DNA from: Mactra quadrangularis
Lineage: Eukaryota; Mollusca; Bivalvia; Venerida; Mactridae
Reading direction: 5' to 3'
DNA length: 64,000 bases
NCBI GenBank assembly: GCA_025267735.1
Contig: CM046299.1
Coordinates: 36,470,887 to 36,534,886, forward strand
The first letter of the stretch is position 1. Each line of letters begins with the position of its first letter. Under the pieces are notes generated by a model. That model had not been told where the DNA came from. It did no database searches and saw nothing but the letters and a program-made list of their open reading frames with translations. The translations under genes and the position numbers were made by a program. This document shows, piece after piece, positions 35,202-50,200 of this stretch.

Positions 35202-38200
35202 ATTTGGGTTTTTATTCTTCAACTGCAGCAGGCATCCCACAAACTGGGTCAGGCACCTGTTGGCTGGATCTTCTAACATTTGATTGCCATAAAAGTAACG
35301 ATAATCAACATTTACTTACTTCTAGTAGGAGTGGGTGGGGTAATGAGTTTTTCAGGTTGATGAGATCTAGAGATTTGTCTTGTAGTTGAGACAAGATCAG
35401 GATTTACACTAACACCTCTCAATGCATGTGATCTACGTTTACGTAACTTTCTCTTAGTTGACATACCCTGAACACTTTGCTGTTTCTCTGATTCACGACG
35501 TAAATGTATACCTGCCAATGTTACATATATAATTAAAATTATGTCATATCAGTCAATTCTATTGTGTTATGTCTAGTGACATCATTAAAAACAATATGAT
35601 CAGGAGTGTTGAATTCCTTTGCCGACTTGTCCGACTTGAACATTTATGTATGCAGACAAGTAAATACATCCACTTCACTTGTGCGTGGACAAGTTTTATT
35701 TTTAGCCGTAGATATACTAACAATACTAGGTAATAATGTAGAAGACTCAAAGTTTTGAAAATATTTAAGTTTTAACAACTATATAATAACTTATAGTATG
35801 TATTTTATATCATAGTTCTCAATATTATTTTTTGGGCATTTAACTTCTAGACAAAAAACATTTTGAAACATGACAAGTTGATTTTTAGATTTCACTTGTC
35901 CACACCCCTGATAATAATTAATGGGATTGATAATAACCTCCATTTTTAAAATCAACAGAATATATTTTTTTGAGTGGTGTAGCTACAAGTGAAAATATTA
36001 TTTTCTGAGCTAAATAGATGAAATATAACTTGATCTTACACATATACCACTATATGTATCAACACATTTTTTTGTTTCTTTCATGCTTAAGACTTATTAT
36101 GCAAAAGGCATACCCCTGTTCACTTTTATGAACTGAGTAAATAACCGATCAAAAATGTGATTAATCTTTAGAAAGTAAAGCAAATATATGGGAAAACATA
36201 TTTAAATATTACAATCACAAAGCAATGTAAATAACCAAAGCTCTAAATAAGGTTTATTGTACCAAACGTTATAAAATAAATTTTATGTTCATCCAATAAA
36301 ACCCCATTTTTACCAAAGCATGAAAAATACATAAAATATGTCCAATGTTTTGCCTAAGAAGTGACTAGGGCTGCTGCGAGTATCTGAGTACTCGGATATT
36401 CTCGATCCCGACCAGAAAATCGAGAACGAATATTCGTCACGTCCGAGATCGTCAAATCGCGATTTATTTTTGGAAAAAATTGAAAGAATATTTTCAGCTT
36501 AATTATCACTGAAAACGAGCCACACTACTAATAAAAAACTTTAATTTATGTAGGGACCAAATTATCTTTTGTCAAAATTTTGATTGATAAACATTTAAAC
36601 AAAAATGTTATCACTGAGAATGTCCATAACATATCTGGTAAAAGGAATGTATGAAGTATATGGATTTCCATGGAGTACAAAGTAATTTAAGTATTAGTAA
36701 TTTTTCATTTATTTTTGTTATTACATGAATTCCCATACAATTCTCCATTAACAAGTGGATCATGGTTCTATTCGTGAATCGTTACACATGAATCGTAGTT
36801 TGAATCGGATCGCAACTTGCTCAAGGATCCACAGCCCTAGTAGTGACATTCAATGTAACTTGAAGAGCAATTAGTAAAATCATCTATGAATCAATCATTT
36901 CATTGATTGATTCATCCATAAACTCCCAGCCTCCTTCCTTCACTGTTCAATCCCATAAACTTGAATCAATAACAACCAAAATTAATGCAAACAAGGTAAA
37001 CTCTACATACAAAAGAAAAATTATTGATACAGTTTAAAAATGCAAATGAGCGTTGTTACAAGTTCAAGTAATTAAGGATAACTTGACAGTTGAGACAAAT
37101 CTAAACAATATTCTACATTAACAATGTCTCATGATATCCTAAAGAAGCTGTATATATTCAAATTCTATTTCTGTATGTTAAACTTTAACAATTAATAAAT
37201 AAGTTGACTTACCTAAACTTTGGAAGTAATCTAAAACACCTTGAACACTATTTCTTTCTATCATATCTGAAGTATACATGATTGCCATACTGTCATTTTT
37301 TACATTAGATACAGAGTACAGTTAAATAATTCATTTACAATATCCATACAGTTTAAACTTCTCATCTAGCCTACAACAAGACCTTGATATCACTTATCCA
37401 TGTCTTTGTTAGTAGCATCATCTATCCTAAATACCATAGTTCTCAATATTTCTTTTTCAGCATTGTCAATAGTATCACTAGTTCATATAAGCATCAAATT
37501 TATGTCATAACAAGAAAAGCTATCAAATTCAAATGTATAATGTAACCGGTACATGTATAGGTTTTGTTATTGACTGTTTTGTACTTTGAGGAGAGAGATA
37601 ACAAGAGCAGTCCACGGACAGCGCGCTCAACTATTTGGGGTATTCGTGTAAACAACAGCAACAACCAATCAAAACTCATGCTGGAGTTATGCAGCTTGGT
37701 ATTTGACCTTCATTCCTAATCCTAACCGCGTAGACATGTGTGAAGTTTCAAGTGAATCCCTTCAGTGGTTGCAAAGAAAAATGTTGCACCTAAAAACCTG
37801 ACCAAGAAATTTCTAAGTATAAAAGGGCCATAATTCAGTTCAAATTCATCCAAGAGAAATGAAACTTGGTATTTGACCTCAATTAGTAACCCCGTAGACA
37901 TGTATAAAGTTTCAAGTGAATCCCTTCAGTAGTTGCAAAAATAAAATGTTGCACTTAAAAACTTGAAGTGTTACGCCAACGCACAACTGAGTAGGATAGC
38001 CCCATTATTCTTCGAATAGTCGAGCTAAAAATTAGCTTATTAAGCTATCTTCTCAATTCTCGCTACTGTAACATTTACTATTATTGTATATATGTATTAA
38101 TGTTTGTATTACATTCAAGTAAATATTGTTTAAACCAACAAGACAAGTAAAATCCTTTACTAAATAAGATTTTAACAAACAAAATCACATCAATAGTATG

Positions 38201-41200
38201 TTACTTTTTAACATTATTGTCAATGTTTTGTTATAAAACAAACATTCACATAGTGAATACAAATCACATAACACAATACATCCAATGTCTATTTAACAAA
38301 CAAATATAATACAGCATCTATCTAGTCCAATATTTAAACATCACAGCCCTATAGTTAAATAAATTATGTAGATTTTCAATAAAACATATGATATCTAGAA
38401 AACTTCTATAATCTATGTATAAAATTACAATAAAATCAATATCTGAATATCAATGCATTGCTCATTATATTTCTTCATCAAATACTCTTTTTGTGAGTTT
38501 ACATATTAAGTAGGGTTTTTCAACAACAACAAAAAAAACAAGTTTACATCATAAATAATATATGAAATCACTTTGATGTTCCTCAGCTGTTCCAAAGTAA
38601 ACAGGTTTAATCCAGTCTTATCATTCAAAATAACAATAAAAAAACATAAAAAGTTAAAGTATGACTAATCAAGAGCCTTTGAGGCGTAGCAGCGCACATT
38701 AATGCATACATATTGCATTACAGTAAACAAATGCAAGGGCATACCTTGCATACCAACAATTTTTCCTCTCAAAGAAGTTTCAAATTTTAAATTCATATAT
38801 ATAAATATCAAATTTGAAAATTCTTCATGAGGAAAAATTGTACATTCATAGAAGAGTTAAAGAAATATTCTTGACGTCCAAATGGATTTTTTGCATTAGT
38901 CCTACCATTATCCCATAAAATAAACTCAGCCACTGTGTTATAATTTGTAAAGTTATCAGTATATATTAAATTTGGCATGTGGTATTGAAGTACTATTGAG
39001 TAAGTTGAGTTAATGAACTAATGAATGAATGCAAATCAGCATCTCATAGTAAATAACGTTCTCATACAGTAATAAAATCATTCAAAATGTACAAATTCAT
39101 TACAGAAAATATGAAATAATTTATGATAATTTATTAAGGTGGTGAAAAAAAACTATAATGTATGTTAAAGCTACTATATGAAGATATATTCATCAACAGT
39201 AGACTTGAAAACTGTTTTACAACCTTGAAGTTATCAAAATATAACATGTATTAGAGACACAATAAACAATTCAAACCATTCTGCTTTCTATACTAAAGTT
39301 TGACTAAGTGCCTATTTCTTTAAAAAAGTGGAGTACTTTTATAAAAGAACACTACATTGTATATTCATTTACAGGCTAACGTTCAATATACCTGATCCAC
39401 ATTAGTTTTAGAGCTTCCTTATCGTTTTATATGATTTGATTTTATCTTAAACATACTGTGATCAAAACTATTGTTTCCAGTATTGACAACAAAATTCTAC
39501 TTTCAGTTTTGATGTACTTTCACTTTGAAATCAAACAAATAACATAAACGTATTTAAGCAATACATGCATTTAAAATATCTTGATCATTAAAGGTGTTTA
39601 AAATAGGTAAGTGTCTATTTTCTTTGCAATCCAAAAACTGTTACTTTTAATTGTTACTTTGATTTATGTATGGTTGACAGTCTTCTTGCTTGAATTCACA
39701 AATAATAAAATTTATTTCGGCATAATATACATACAATGGTACAAGAAATTAAAACAGGTAAATATAAAAATTTCATAATATATAATTCTTGTACGTCATA
39801 TGCATGCCAAATCCAAGGATTATAACACAAGAAAGAGAAACTCTTATTTCCATTGTGGTCCTTAAGTTTAGTAGACTAAATGTTTTAAAACTGTCAGAAG
39901 CCACCCGGCTAGCTCAGTTGGTAGCACGCAAGTCTACTGATCGAGGGGTCGTGGGTTTGATTCCTGGGCGGAGCTTGGTCATGAAATTATTTCTACGGCC
40001 ATTCTCCTTCCTACCAATGATTTTATATTATGTAGGGCAGTTGTCAGTCACTGATGAATGTATGCGCTTAGTAGTTGGTTAACAGCTAAATCCAGAGATT
40101 TAGCCTTTCCAGGAGGAGTGAGTAGGTTGACTGACCGCTGTTATATGACCTATATAATGTGTTGCTACGGCGTTAAATCCAACAAACAAACAAACAAACA
40201 AACTGTCAGAGAAATCTTCTTCATGAATATTTCTAGTTCAAGGACATCAGAAGTCGACCCTGGCAAGACACCAGATATTTTTATGTCCCCTTCATGATGA
40301 CCAGGGGTGTGGAATTCCTATGCCCAACTTGTTTGTCTCATACATTCATATCTGCTGACAAGTCAATATTTCTATCCCACTTGTTTGTGGACAAGTAACT
40401 TTTTAACTAAAATATACATGTATACCACATTGCATGTATTTAACTTAGCTAAACTAAATCAAGTGGATGAATCAATGCTTCAAACTGAATCATTTTGTCA
40501 ATTATTAGTCATTACTTACAGCATGAAGTTAATGTCACAGTTTTCAACATTTAGTTTAGAGTATTGAACATCTGGACCAGTGCATTTTGATCCCCGACTA
40601 GTTTATTTTTAGATTTCACTAGCCTGTGGACATGTGGATTAAACTTGGAATTCCACACCACTGCACTCTCCGTAAACAGATATCCTGTAGAGCATTGTCG
40701 TACAGGCTCTCTACTTTCTCCGCGGAAGGTCACGTCGAGATGAGCTTTGTGTCGACCAATCAATGCGTAGCTTTCATCTAGACGAAAACACTATTAAACA
40801 CATTTTGAATCATAATTTCTATTTTTAGACCAAGGTTTGCGTGCTTATTTAACAGCAGTATTATTCACAGTCTGCGATTGGGCGGCTCATTTCAAATTGC
40901 GTGATGTACACGATGTAACAAGTTACGTATCATAACAATTTCGTCATGAATATTATGATGAGAAAAGGTCACCTGAACGTGACCTTCGTTTGGAAAAGGC
41001 CAGATCTAAATTAGCGAGTATGCGAGTGTAAAATTTTAGATCGGGTTTTAATCAGATTGACACCACTGATGACATGTCTTAACTTATTATGATGTACTGT
41101 TTAATTCTATATTTTCTCAAATTAAAGAATCATTCATCTTTCAAGATGACTTTTTATACAAATAATTTATTATAAGCGGATAGTGAAACAAGTTATTACA

Positions 41201-44200
41201 ACTTAGATAAATTACTTGCAAGTCTGCTTACTGGTTCACTCATACTGGAAAGGAGAAAGTTTCTTGCTAAAAAAAACAACTTGATTGTTTAGATGTGATT
41301 TGAAACAAGTGACTGACCAATGATTACCAACTAGTCCAAGATCGTTAGCACCTGACCACATGCATTCCTTGTAAGTTATATACGAAAGAACTGTTTTCTA
41401 TAATACCGGGTATATTCTATAACTATAGTGTGAACTTAAGATACAGATAACTCTAATAACTAATATAAGGCTATATCATGATTCATCCTATCATCTTTTC
41501 TTCCCCTCCTTAACCATTTCTCTACCAAATCATATTTTATAAGTTTTATATGTATTTATATATCTATTTGTCTTCTCACTAAGTCAAGTATTTTGTACAG
41601 AGCAGGAAAAAAACTTGTTAAACTTAAAAAAAAATTGTCTTACCAACCCTTCTATGTTTAAAAAAAACCAGAGTGCAAATGGCTCAGTACAAAGCTGCAA
41701 CAATCTAAATTTAATGTACACTGTTCATATTTGCTGTCTCTGCCATTTTCTGAGTTTAAGAATCACTACAGTAGAGTACATATGTGAATATTATAGCAGT
41801 AAACTTAGATCTATTTGTACTTTTATACCCTAACAACAAATCAAATATTTATCTTCAATACAGATAAAGCTTACACAAAACAAAAATATTCTAAGAGTTA
41901 TTAAAGTTCAATAAAATAATTCACCGATATGTAATAGACATGTAACAAAAAATTATATTACAGTTCACACCTACACATGTTTGTTAAGGCCACAACAAGT
42001 TGATGATATGTTCTATGGATTTTTCTAGAAAAAAATGGGGCGAGCGAGCGAAGAAAAAAAAAATCTTAATTCAGTTGCTTTATATAGCAGTTTGACCAAA
42101 TTTTTATGAGCGAGCGAGGAAATAAAATTATTTTTTTTGTAAAAACCATCAAAATTAAGGTGCGAGCGAATCCATAGAACATATGATCAATTTGTTGTGG
42201 CCTAACTGCAACATAAAAGGTGTATGTAAGTATTAGATATCATTCAAGTTACATTAAGTTACCATAACATAGTTAATAAGCTAGTTGCCTGATTTTGCTT
42301 CATGAGCTTTTGTAAGCCAAGAGCTATAAAATGGTTTTGCTGCATACTAGCAATTCCTACATGACTGGTCCCCACAAACAAAATTTTACAATTGATAAAT
42401 AAAATGTCATTTTTACCACTTAGGGTATGGCATTTTTACCTAAGGCATTTTTACCTCTCACATTTTTGTATATGGCATTTTGACCTCTGGCATTTTTTTT
42501 TACCAACATTCCTTCAGAATGTCGATCCAGGTTAGTAGCACAGATGGAAGCACATTTGGAATCTCCTGTCCCGGGTAACAGGTTGGAATCTCACCCAGGA
42601 GGTTATACTCTTCTATGAAAATTTGACAATAATGTTGATTTTTCTCCATTAATAGGGTATATGGAGAAGTTTCCAAACCTGCGGAAGGGTAGGCGAGTAC
42701 TGTTAAAGCTAGGTTAGATGCGCTGGATGCCGTAAAATGACCAAAATGTGTTGACAGGGCCTTAAACCCAGTAAAATAAATAAATCAGAATGTTGAGACA
42801 ATGGAAAATGATTTTTATAAATTTTATTTCAATGTGTGCTGAATTTTCTATGATTTTATAAACATTTTTAAAACTCCATTAACTGTCCTCTAAATACTAG
42901 AGATAAGAATGATCCTAAATGTTGTGGTTCAACTGTCAAGGTTGGTCTATCATAATGTCTAGACAACTAGTAAACATGAACAGAACAATAAAGATAACAC
43001 CTATAACTATATAAATAATAACTGTACGTGATAGAAACCTAAATAAAAACACCTACATAACACAAGATTTTATCAATACATTATTTAATTTTAGCTCAAA
43101 CATGAAACAAGTTTTACAAATTACATTAATCACACAGGAGTATGCTACCATACCTCCAGTACTAAGAACATTCCAATGACCAGGGTGATGGTTTTACCAG
43201 TCAACAAAATTAGTAGGTTTCCTGTTGTCCAGGACAACCAATGTCTAGTTAGGGCAACAAAAAATGTTTTGGGGCAAACACATTTCTACAACAAGATTTA
43301 GTGCAAGTTGCTAAAATGTCCTGTTCAGGCAACCACTTTTATATCCTAATTTTATAGACTGTTAATCAATGATCGCATTAACTAATGCCCACCAAAAGTT
43401 AGAAAAAAAAAGAGGAAATTTACTTAAATTATTAAATTTCAATGACTGTTATAATAGAACTATCATTAAAATTTTAATGCTATATTCCCTCAAAAAGGCC
43501 ACGCCAACTTTCCCCTCAAGTGAAAACAAACCCTAGCGGCTAGGCACTATTGATAAATTATAAATACTTTAGTATAATAAATATAATAATATTAATATAG
43601 TCAATATACTCACTTTTAACAACTCCCCATAAAGATTTCCTGAATTTCACTTCACTAGTCACTCTAAGTCGACATTTCTCTTTACTAACACGAGTTAAAC
43701 AGTATCTATTTACAACATAAAATGCATCAGAATATGGTATTCCTAGAGGTGTACACTCGGCATCAATTAAATACATAACACCTGGTTGGCTACTTTTATA
43801 ACATAAATGTTTTTCTACAGTGTTTGATGTTTTAGGACCAAATGGAGCATTTAATGGTATGGTATAACGTACAACCCTAGCACGACCAATATTTTCATCT
43901 GGATCATCCTGCCATGGTGTCACTGTAACATCTACAAATAAAAAATAGAGACAGTTTTAACAATTATATTACAAACAGTAGCTTTAATAGTACTTGAAGT
44001 GAATAGGGGAATGCCAGTAACTAAGTTATAAGCACTTGTGGGTACCGGTAGACCCTTTTGGCTTGCTGTAAATGGATGTACAGCATATATGAATATTGCA
44101 TCTCTGTAAATATGTTAAAACTAAACAAAATCAATAAAGGTATAACATTTATGTATCATGAGTTTTCAGATGAGTATTTGTTGCAAGTGTTATACAGTTC

Positions 44201-47200
44201 AAATTGAAAATTGGCTATTTTCCACATATGATGGCACTAAATTTGGCTATATCTCAACCAAACTCTGTAAACAGATACATGTATCTTATAGACAGTTGTC
44301 ATAGGATCACCAGACATCACATTCAGATGATTTTTGTGATAACCAATCAATGCATAGCTATTATATATAGCTTGTATAGACAAAACACTATTATTAGCAT
44401 CAGACTTTAGAAATTATATTTTTTCTAAGCTTTTTTGACAGTGGGTATTATTCATGGGCTGTGATTGAACAACTCCTTGTAAATTGTGTCATGAATATTA
44501 TAATAAAGCAAATGTCAGCTGAATGTGACATGTACTTGAAATTTGTCAGATGTAAAATAAGCATGAATGTGAGTGTAGAATTTTAGATTAGATTTCAATC
44601 AGATTGTATCAACTAATTTTATGTGACTCTAATTTTGTTTTACTAATGTAAATATAAATTTTCCATGATGGTTTAATCAAACAGTTTTATTATTGTACAT
44701 GACTGTTTTACAAACTATACAACATAATTATGTCAATTCTTATACTTAGTAAGAAAATTAACTCAATTAAAACATATATACCTGTATACTTTCTAGCCTT
44801 TTCTGTAAAGTTTTTGAAGAAATCAGAATCGGTAAATAGTAGTTCAAATAGTTTTTCTAAAGACATTTGATAGACTTCATTATGAGCTAACTTAGAGAAA
44901 TGGTCATGTTCTGAACAAACAATCTCTCCTAAAAATAGAGATGATAGAAAAAGATTAATACAATAATAAATTGGCTTGATATTCTGCACTTAATTCTTAC
45001 TATAAATGCACCATTCCTCATTGCAGGAAACTATTTAAAATCAAGTTAAGTTTGTGTAACCAGTTCTTACAACTGTTGAAATCTCTCAGCCAACTTACTG
45101 ATTCATCATAACTTATCAATCAAGAACATTGATGTAGGTTTAAGATGTATTTAAGTGTTATAAAATGGTAACAAGTTTAGTATTGTTAACTCTCTCTGCT
45201 CTTCAGGCTCCTCATCAAATACTAAGATTATATCAATTAACATTTAACTCAGGTGTCACTCATAGACATTTTAATAATCTTTCTACATTATTTTGGGGGG
45301 AGAGGGAGGGGGTTTAACACTGTAGCAACACATTGTACATGTATATGTCATATGACAGCAGTCAGTCAACATACTCACCATTCCTGAAAAGGCTTATTCT
45401 CTGCATTTACCAGGCAACCAGTTATTAGACACATACTCCAGTGACTGGCAACAACCCTACATGATTGAGAATCAGCAGTAGGAAGGAGAATGACCATAGA
45501 AATTATTTCAGGACTAAATTCCACAAAAGAATGCCCCGCCTGGGAATCAAACACATGACCCCTCATTCAGTAGACATACACTTGTCTGACTAAGCTAGTT
45601 CAGCTGGCCTCTCAAAGTTAGATAGTAACATTGTAACAAGTAAACAAGTATTACCTTCACTAACATCTTGATCATTTTCAGTAGTATCACTACAATCAGT
45701 GGGATCTTTATCATCATCACCAGCACCTAGATCACCTAGTTCTAGTAAACTAGAATCATTTAAATCAGCGGGTAAACTATCTCCATCTTCATATGTATCA
45801 TTACCTAATTCACCAGATAATACGAGGTCAGATGAATCACCCTGAAGAATAGAACAGTTTGTTTACGTAAACAATAGATAAATGATGTCACAGTATTTGT
45901 TTTATTTACTATATATTCCCAATTAAATGACCTCCCCCCCCCCTGGCATTACATTTTCCTTAAAGGGGCATTTATAAGAATACAAAATAATTATAATGAA
46001 ATTATTACAATAAATACTGTCTCTAATGTGTGTTTATTATATTTAATTGGAATAATGGCGTACTGAAAAGAGGAATTGCAATCAGTGCTCTGTTTTGTGT
46101 TCATTCAAATTGGAATGTAATATTAAACTGGAAACTCTTGATAGTCTAGCTTTGTGAAGAGACATAACAGGTGTAGCATAAGTGAGAGCTGTCAAAAGCA
46201 GCAATGAGATACCACTACTTTTATTGATCTTTACATATTCAGTGAGACAAGAGACGGTCCTGTGTTGCATTTTTTCTATGACTTATTTTTAAATTGAAAT
46301 TGTTTAGGTAGGTCCTTTTTTCAAAAATGGGGGGCAGTGGGCACTGGGGGTTTATTAGGAGAGGGGTGTTAAATAGAGAGTATACAGTATATTGATTGTT
46401 TTTCCTCAACTGTTAAACAGAAAATAATTCTAGGGTAATTATATGTATTGAAATGTTTGTAGCTATCAATCTTGATATTCAAACAAGAACTCTGCTGAGC
46501 TGGACGACCAGCCCCATAACATAATACAACAGTTTTTTAAACAGGCATATAAAATGTGTTTTAAGGTCAAGTTGAACAGACAAATAGTGTAGTGTATAAT
46601 GTCTGCTGAAGTCTCCTCATTTATAAAAGAGAATGTAATTCTATCACAGTAAAATTATTCAAACTTTGACAGTAGATAAAAGCAGACTGTACATGGCCAT
46701 TGCTATATACAAATGTAGTGTCTTTTAAATAAATAGTCAAGCTTAAAATGCTTTTATTGTAACATCATGCAGTGCAGTACAAATAAGTCCATTTCTGAAG
46801 ACAGTCTTTAGTATACATTGTATAACTAAAAGAAAGGATTTTTTGTAACATCATGTAGAGCAGTACAAATAAGTCCATTTCTGAAGACAGTCTTTAGTAT
46901 ACATTGTATAACTAAAAGAAAGGATTTTATTGTAACATCATGCAGTGCAGTACAAATAACTCCATTTCTGAAGACAGTCTTTAGTATACATTGTATAACT
47001 AAAAGAAAGGATTTTTTGTAACATCATGCAGTGCAGTACAAATAACTCCATTTCTGAAGACAGTCTTTAGTATACATTGTATAACTAAAAGAAAGGATTT
47101 TTTTGTTGGGTTTAATGCCATAGCAACACATTGTATAGGTTTAATCACTGTGGTCAGTCCATCTACTCGCTGTTCCTGGAATGGCTATATTTCTGGATTT

Positions 47201-50200
47201 AGCTGTTAACCAAGTACTAGGCACATACTTCCGTCAGTAACTGAATACTGCCCTACATGATTTAGAATCATTGGTAGGAGGGAGAATGACCGTAGAAAAT
47301 TATTTCATGACCAAGCTCCATGAAAGTACATCCTGTCTAGGAATCGAATCTACGATTCCGCGATCAGTAGACTTGTGCGCTACCGACTGAGCTAGCCAGG
47401 TGGGCTAAAAGAAATGATACATACAGCAAACATAAAAAATAATCTTAAACATGCCATATTAAATACCTGTAATTTTGTATGTTCCACAGAGAGAGCATGT
47501 ACTTGTAATACTTCTATATTCATTGTTACACTACATATAATATTCTAATTCTATATTATAATCCTTATATTACTTACAGTCATACTGAACAAACTGATAA
47601 CATCTATATTGAAATATTTTATCTATAGTTATCTCACTGTTTTCATAATTAGGTTATCTTTATATAGTCACTAAAATTGAAAGAGTTTAAGGACAATGGT
47701 CAATAAAAGTTGGTTTACTTTTTTGTCTTGTTTCTTTTTTATCATCTTATTCATGATAAAATTATACATATTTTCTTACCTATTTTCTAACCTTGATAAT
47801 GTGACAAAAGTTATTGTTTAAGCTGTAAATTGATGATGTAGAAATTGTAAATAAAATATATGTTCTGTTCTGTTTACTAATTTTGTTGGGTCAGGTACAG
47901 TTTGTTGTAATTTATTTAATAAAGTTTAACATGTTATTTCCTTGAAATAAAATTGTCTTTAAACAAAGATTTCATGAAATATGATTGATTTAAATCAGTA
48001 AACAAAGTTGTTTATAAGATGATAAAATGTATGATTAGTTAAGATTTAATTCTATGGTAGTCACCCGGCTAACTCAGTCGGTAGCACCTATGTCTACTGA
48101 TCAAGGGGTCATTGGTTGATTCCCTGGTGGGGCATACTTTGGTGGAACTTGGTCATGAAAATATTTCTAAGGTCATTCTCCCTCTTACCAATGATTCTTA
48201 ATTATGTAAGGCAGTTGTCAGTCACTGACAAAAGTATGCGCCTAGTAGTTGGTTAACAGCTAAATCAAACTAAATTTAGCCTTTCCAGGAACAGTGAGTA
48301 GGTTGACTGACTGCCGTTATATGACCTATACAATGTGTTGCTACGGTGTTAAACCCAACAAAAACAAAAATAATTCTATGGCCTTTAAACAACTGTAATA
48401 ATCCAATAACCTACAGAATATAATACAAAATGTATTATAAATAATTTTATGATATTATCATATTAAAGAAAGTGTTAATTAATAGAACATTACTGATATA
48501 ACAAGTAATAAAAAAAATAAATGACCTACAAAAATTCACCCAAGTATATTAATTACCACAGTTCATGATTATCAATATGTAAATTTGATTAACATACATG
48601 TAAACATGAATACCGTTTTTAAATTATTAAACATAGAGACAGACACACACACACACACAGTGAGAGTTTTAATGAGATAAGTATTTATTAATAAATAGAT
48701 AATACATGTAGTAAATTTAACTAAACCCATGTATGAATTAATGTATCTACAATTATACTACAGACAGTGACTTTTAAAAGTTTGGACTTAACACTAAAAA
48801 ATCCCTATAATTATGTTAAGGTTAAAACCATTGTCGATTACAGGCAGGGCAAAGCATTGATTTGATTATATATCTATAAATGTTATTGATTTCACTCAGT
48901 AACCTCTTAATAATCGAAATATGTTAAATTGGTAAGTGTTGTTACAATTAATAACAAATTAAAAACATAAAAACAAAAGACATTCAAAAATCAAAAGAAT
49001 CTCATGTTGTAATCAGAAGGCCTAAATTTTGTATAAAATATGATACTATGAAATATGAATCAATTTTCTTGGAAAATCGAGTGATAGGAATAGTGATATT
49101 CTTGCTGGATTAGAATATTTGATGCCTTTGAATCATCTAACAAAAAATTTAACTAAAACATCTTAAATAATAAAAAAATTGCACATAAATTTCGAAAGAG
49201 TGTTTCAATAGAAACATATACAGAAAATGTTGGTTGAGACCAAACTTTTAGAGGGCACAGCATATAGAGTAGATCTGGGTATCACCAGCTAGTTTGTATC
49301 ATAATTTTGTACCACAATAGTAGCATTATATCATGATATATATCACGATAATTATTATGCTATATGCCACATGCCAAATGCTTGAAAAGAGACACAAGCA
49401 AGCAAACAACTTTCCAAAATGGTAGTGCAATTATGTAAAAAATTGAGGATGAATGTGCCCTTAATAAGAACACCTTTCTTCTCTAGAGAAATAATAATAC
49501 CATTTAAAACATGATGTTGACATGCAACACAGAAAGTGTATTTAGTCTTCATTTCAGCATGATAACAAATTACTATCGTCATGTACTGATAGTTTGTGGT
49601 ACTATCATGATACAATATCGTTATGCTAATATCACGATACTTCGATGCATCGAAAATATCACCCCATCATTAATATAGAGTAAAGTTAAGATACAAACCT
49701 TATTAACTAAAGTACCATCTTTAGTTTGACCATCTTTAGTTTCATTCATATTAGGTGGTTGCACATAATCATCATCACTAGATGTAAGACCTAATTCTTC
49801 ACCATAACTACTATGTACCCAATGCCAGAGTTCTTGTGGGGGCATAGGCTAAAATACAAACATTTGTATCACTGTAATAGTATACACAGAGTCTGTGTCA
49901 CAGACTTTTGTCTCTTAACCATATTAGTCAGTCGCCATGGAACTCAAAAGTTTATAAATGAATAGTAGGATCTGTGAAGATCAAAATATTACAGGACCAA
50001 ACAAGTCTTACAAGATGGGAGACATTTAACATATTTTGATAAAATTGGAAACTGTGTGGATGGGACCAATTTTTTTCAAGCCAATGGTCCTGGGAAACAA
50101 GAAGGAAAATTCTACTTTTTTACAGGTTTTGTCCATCAGTCTCTGATGATTCAGGATGATTGATTAATAGTGTTTCAAAGACTGTCATGGATGAATGCCT

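Noticed and set aside
40307..40567. 86-residue ORF as a small gene
   Set aside because: It falls inside the hAT-like MITE at 40302-40667, whose relative at 35598 has no equivalent frame.
46758..47103. CRISPR-like array of four regular repeats
   Set aside because: The whole 86-bp unit is conserved, with no unique spacers, and the genome is animal. It is a minisatellite.
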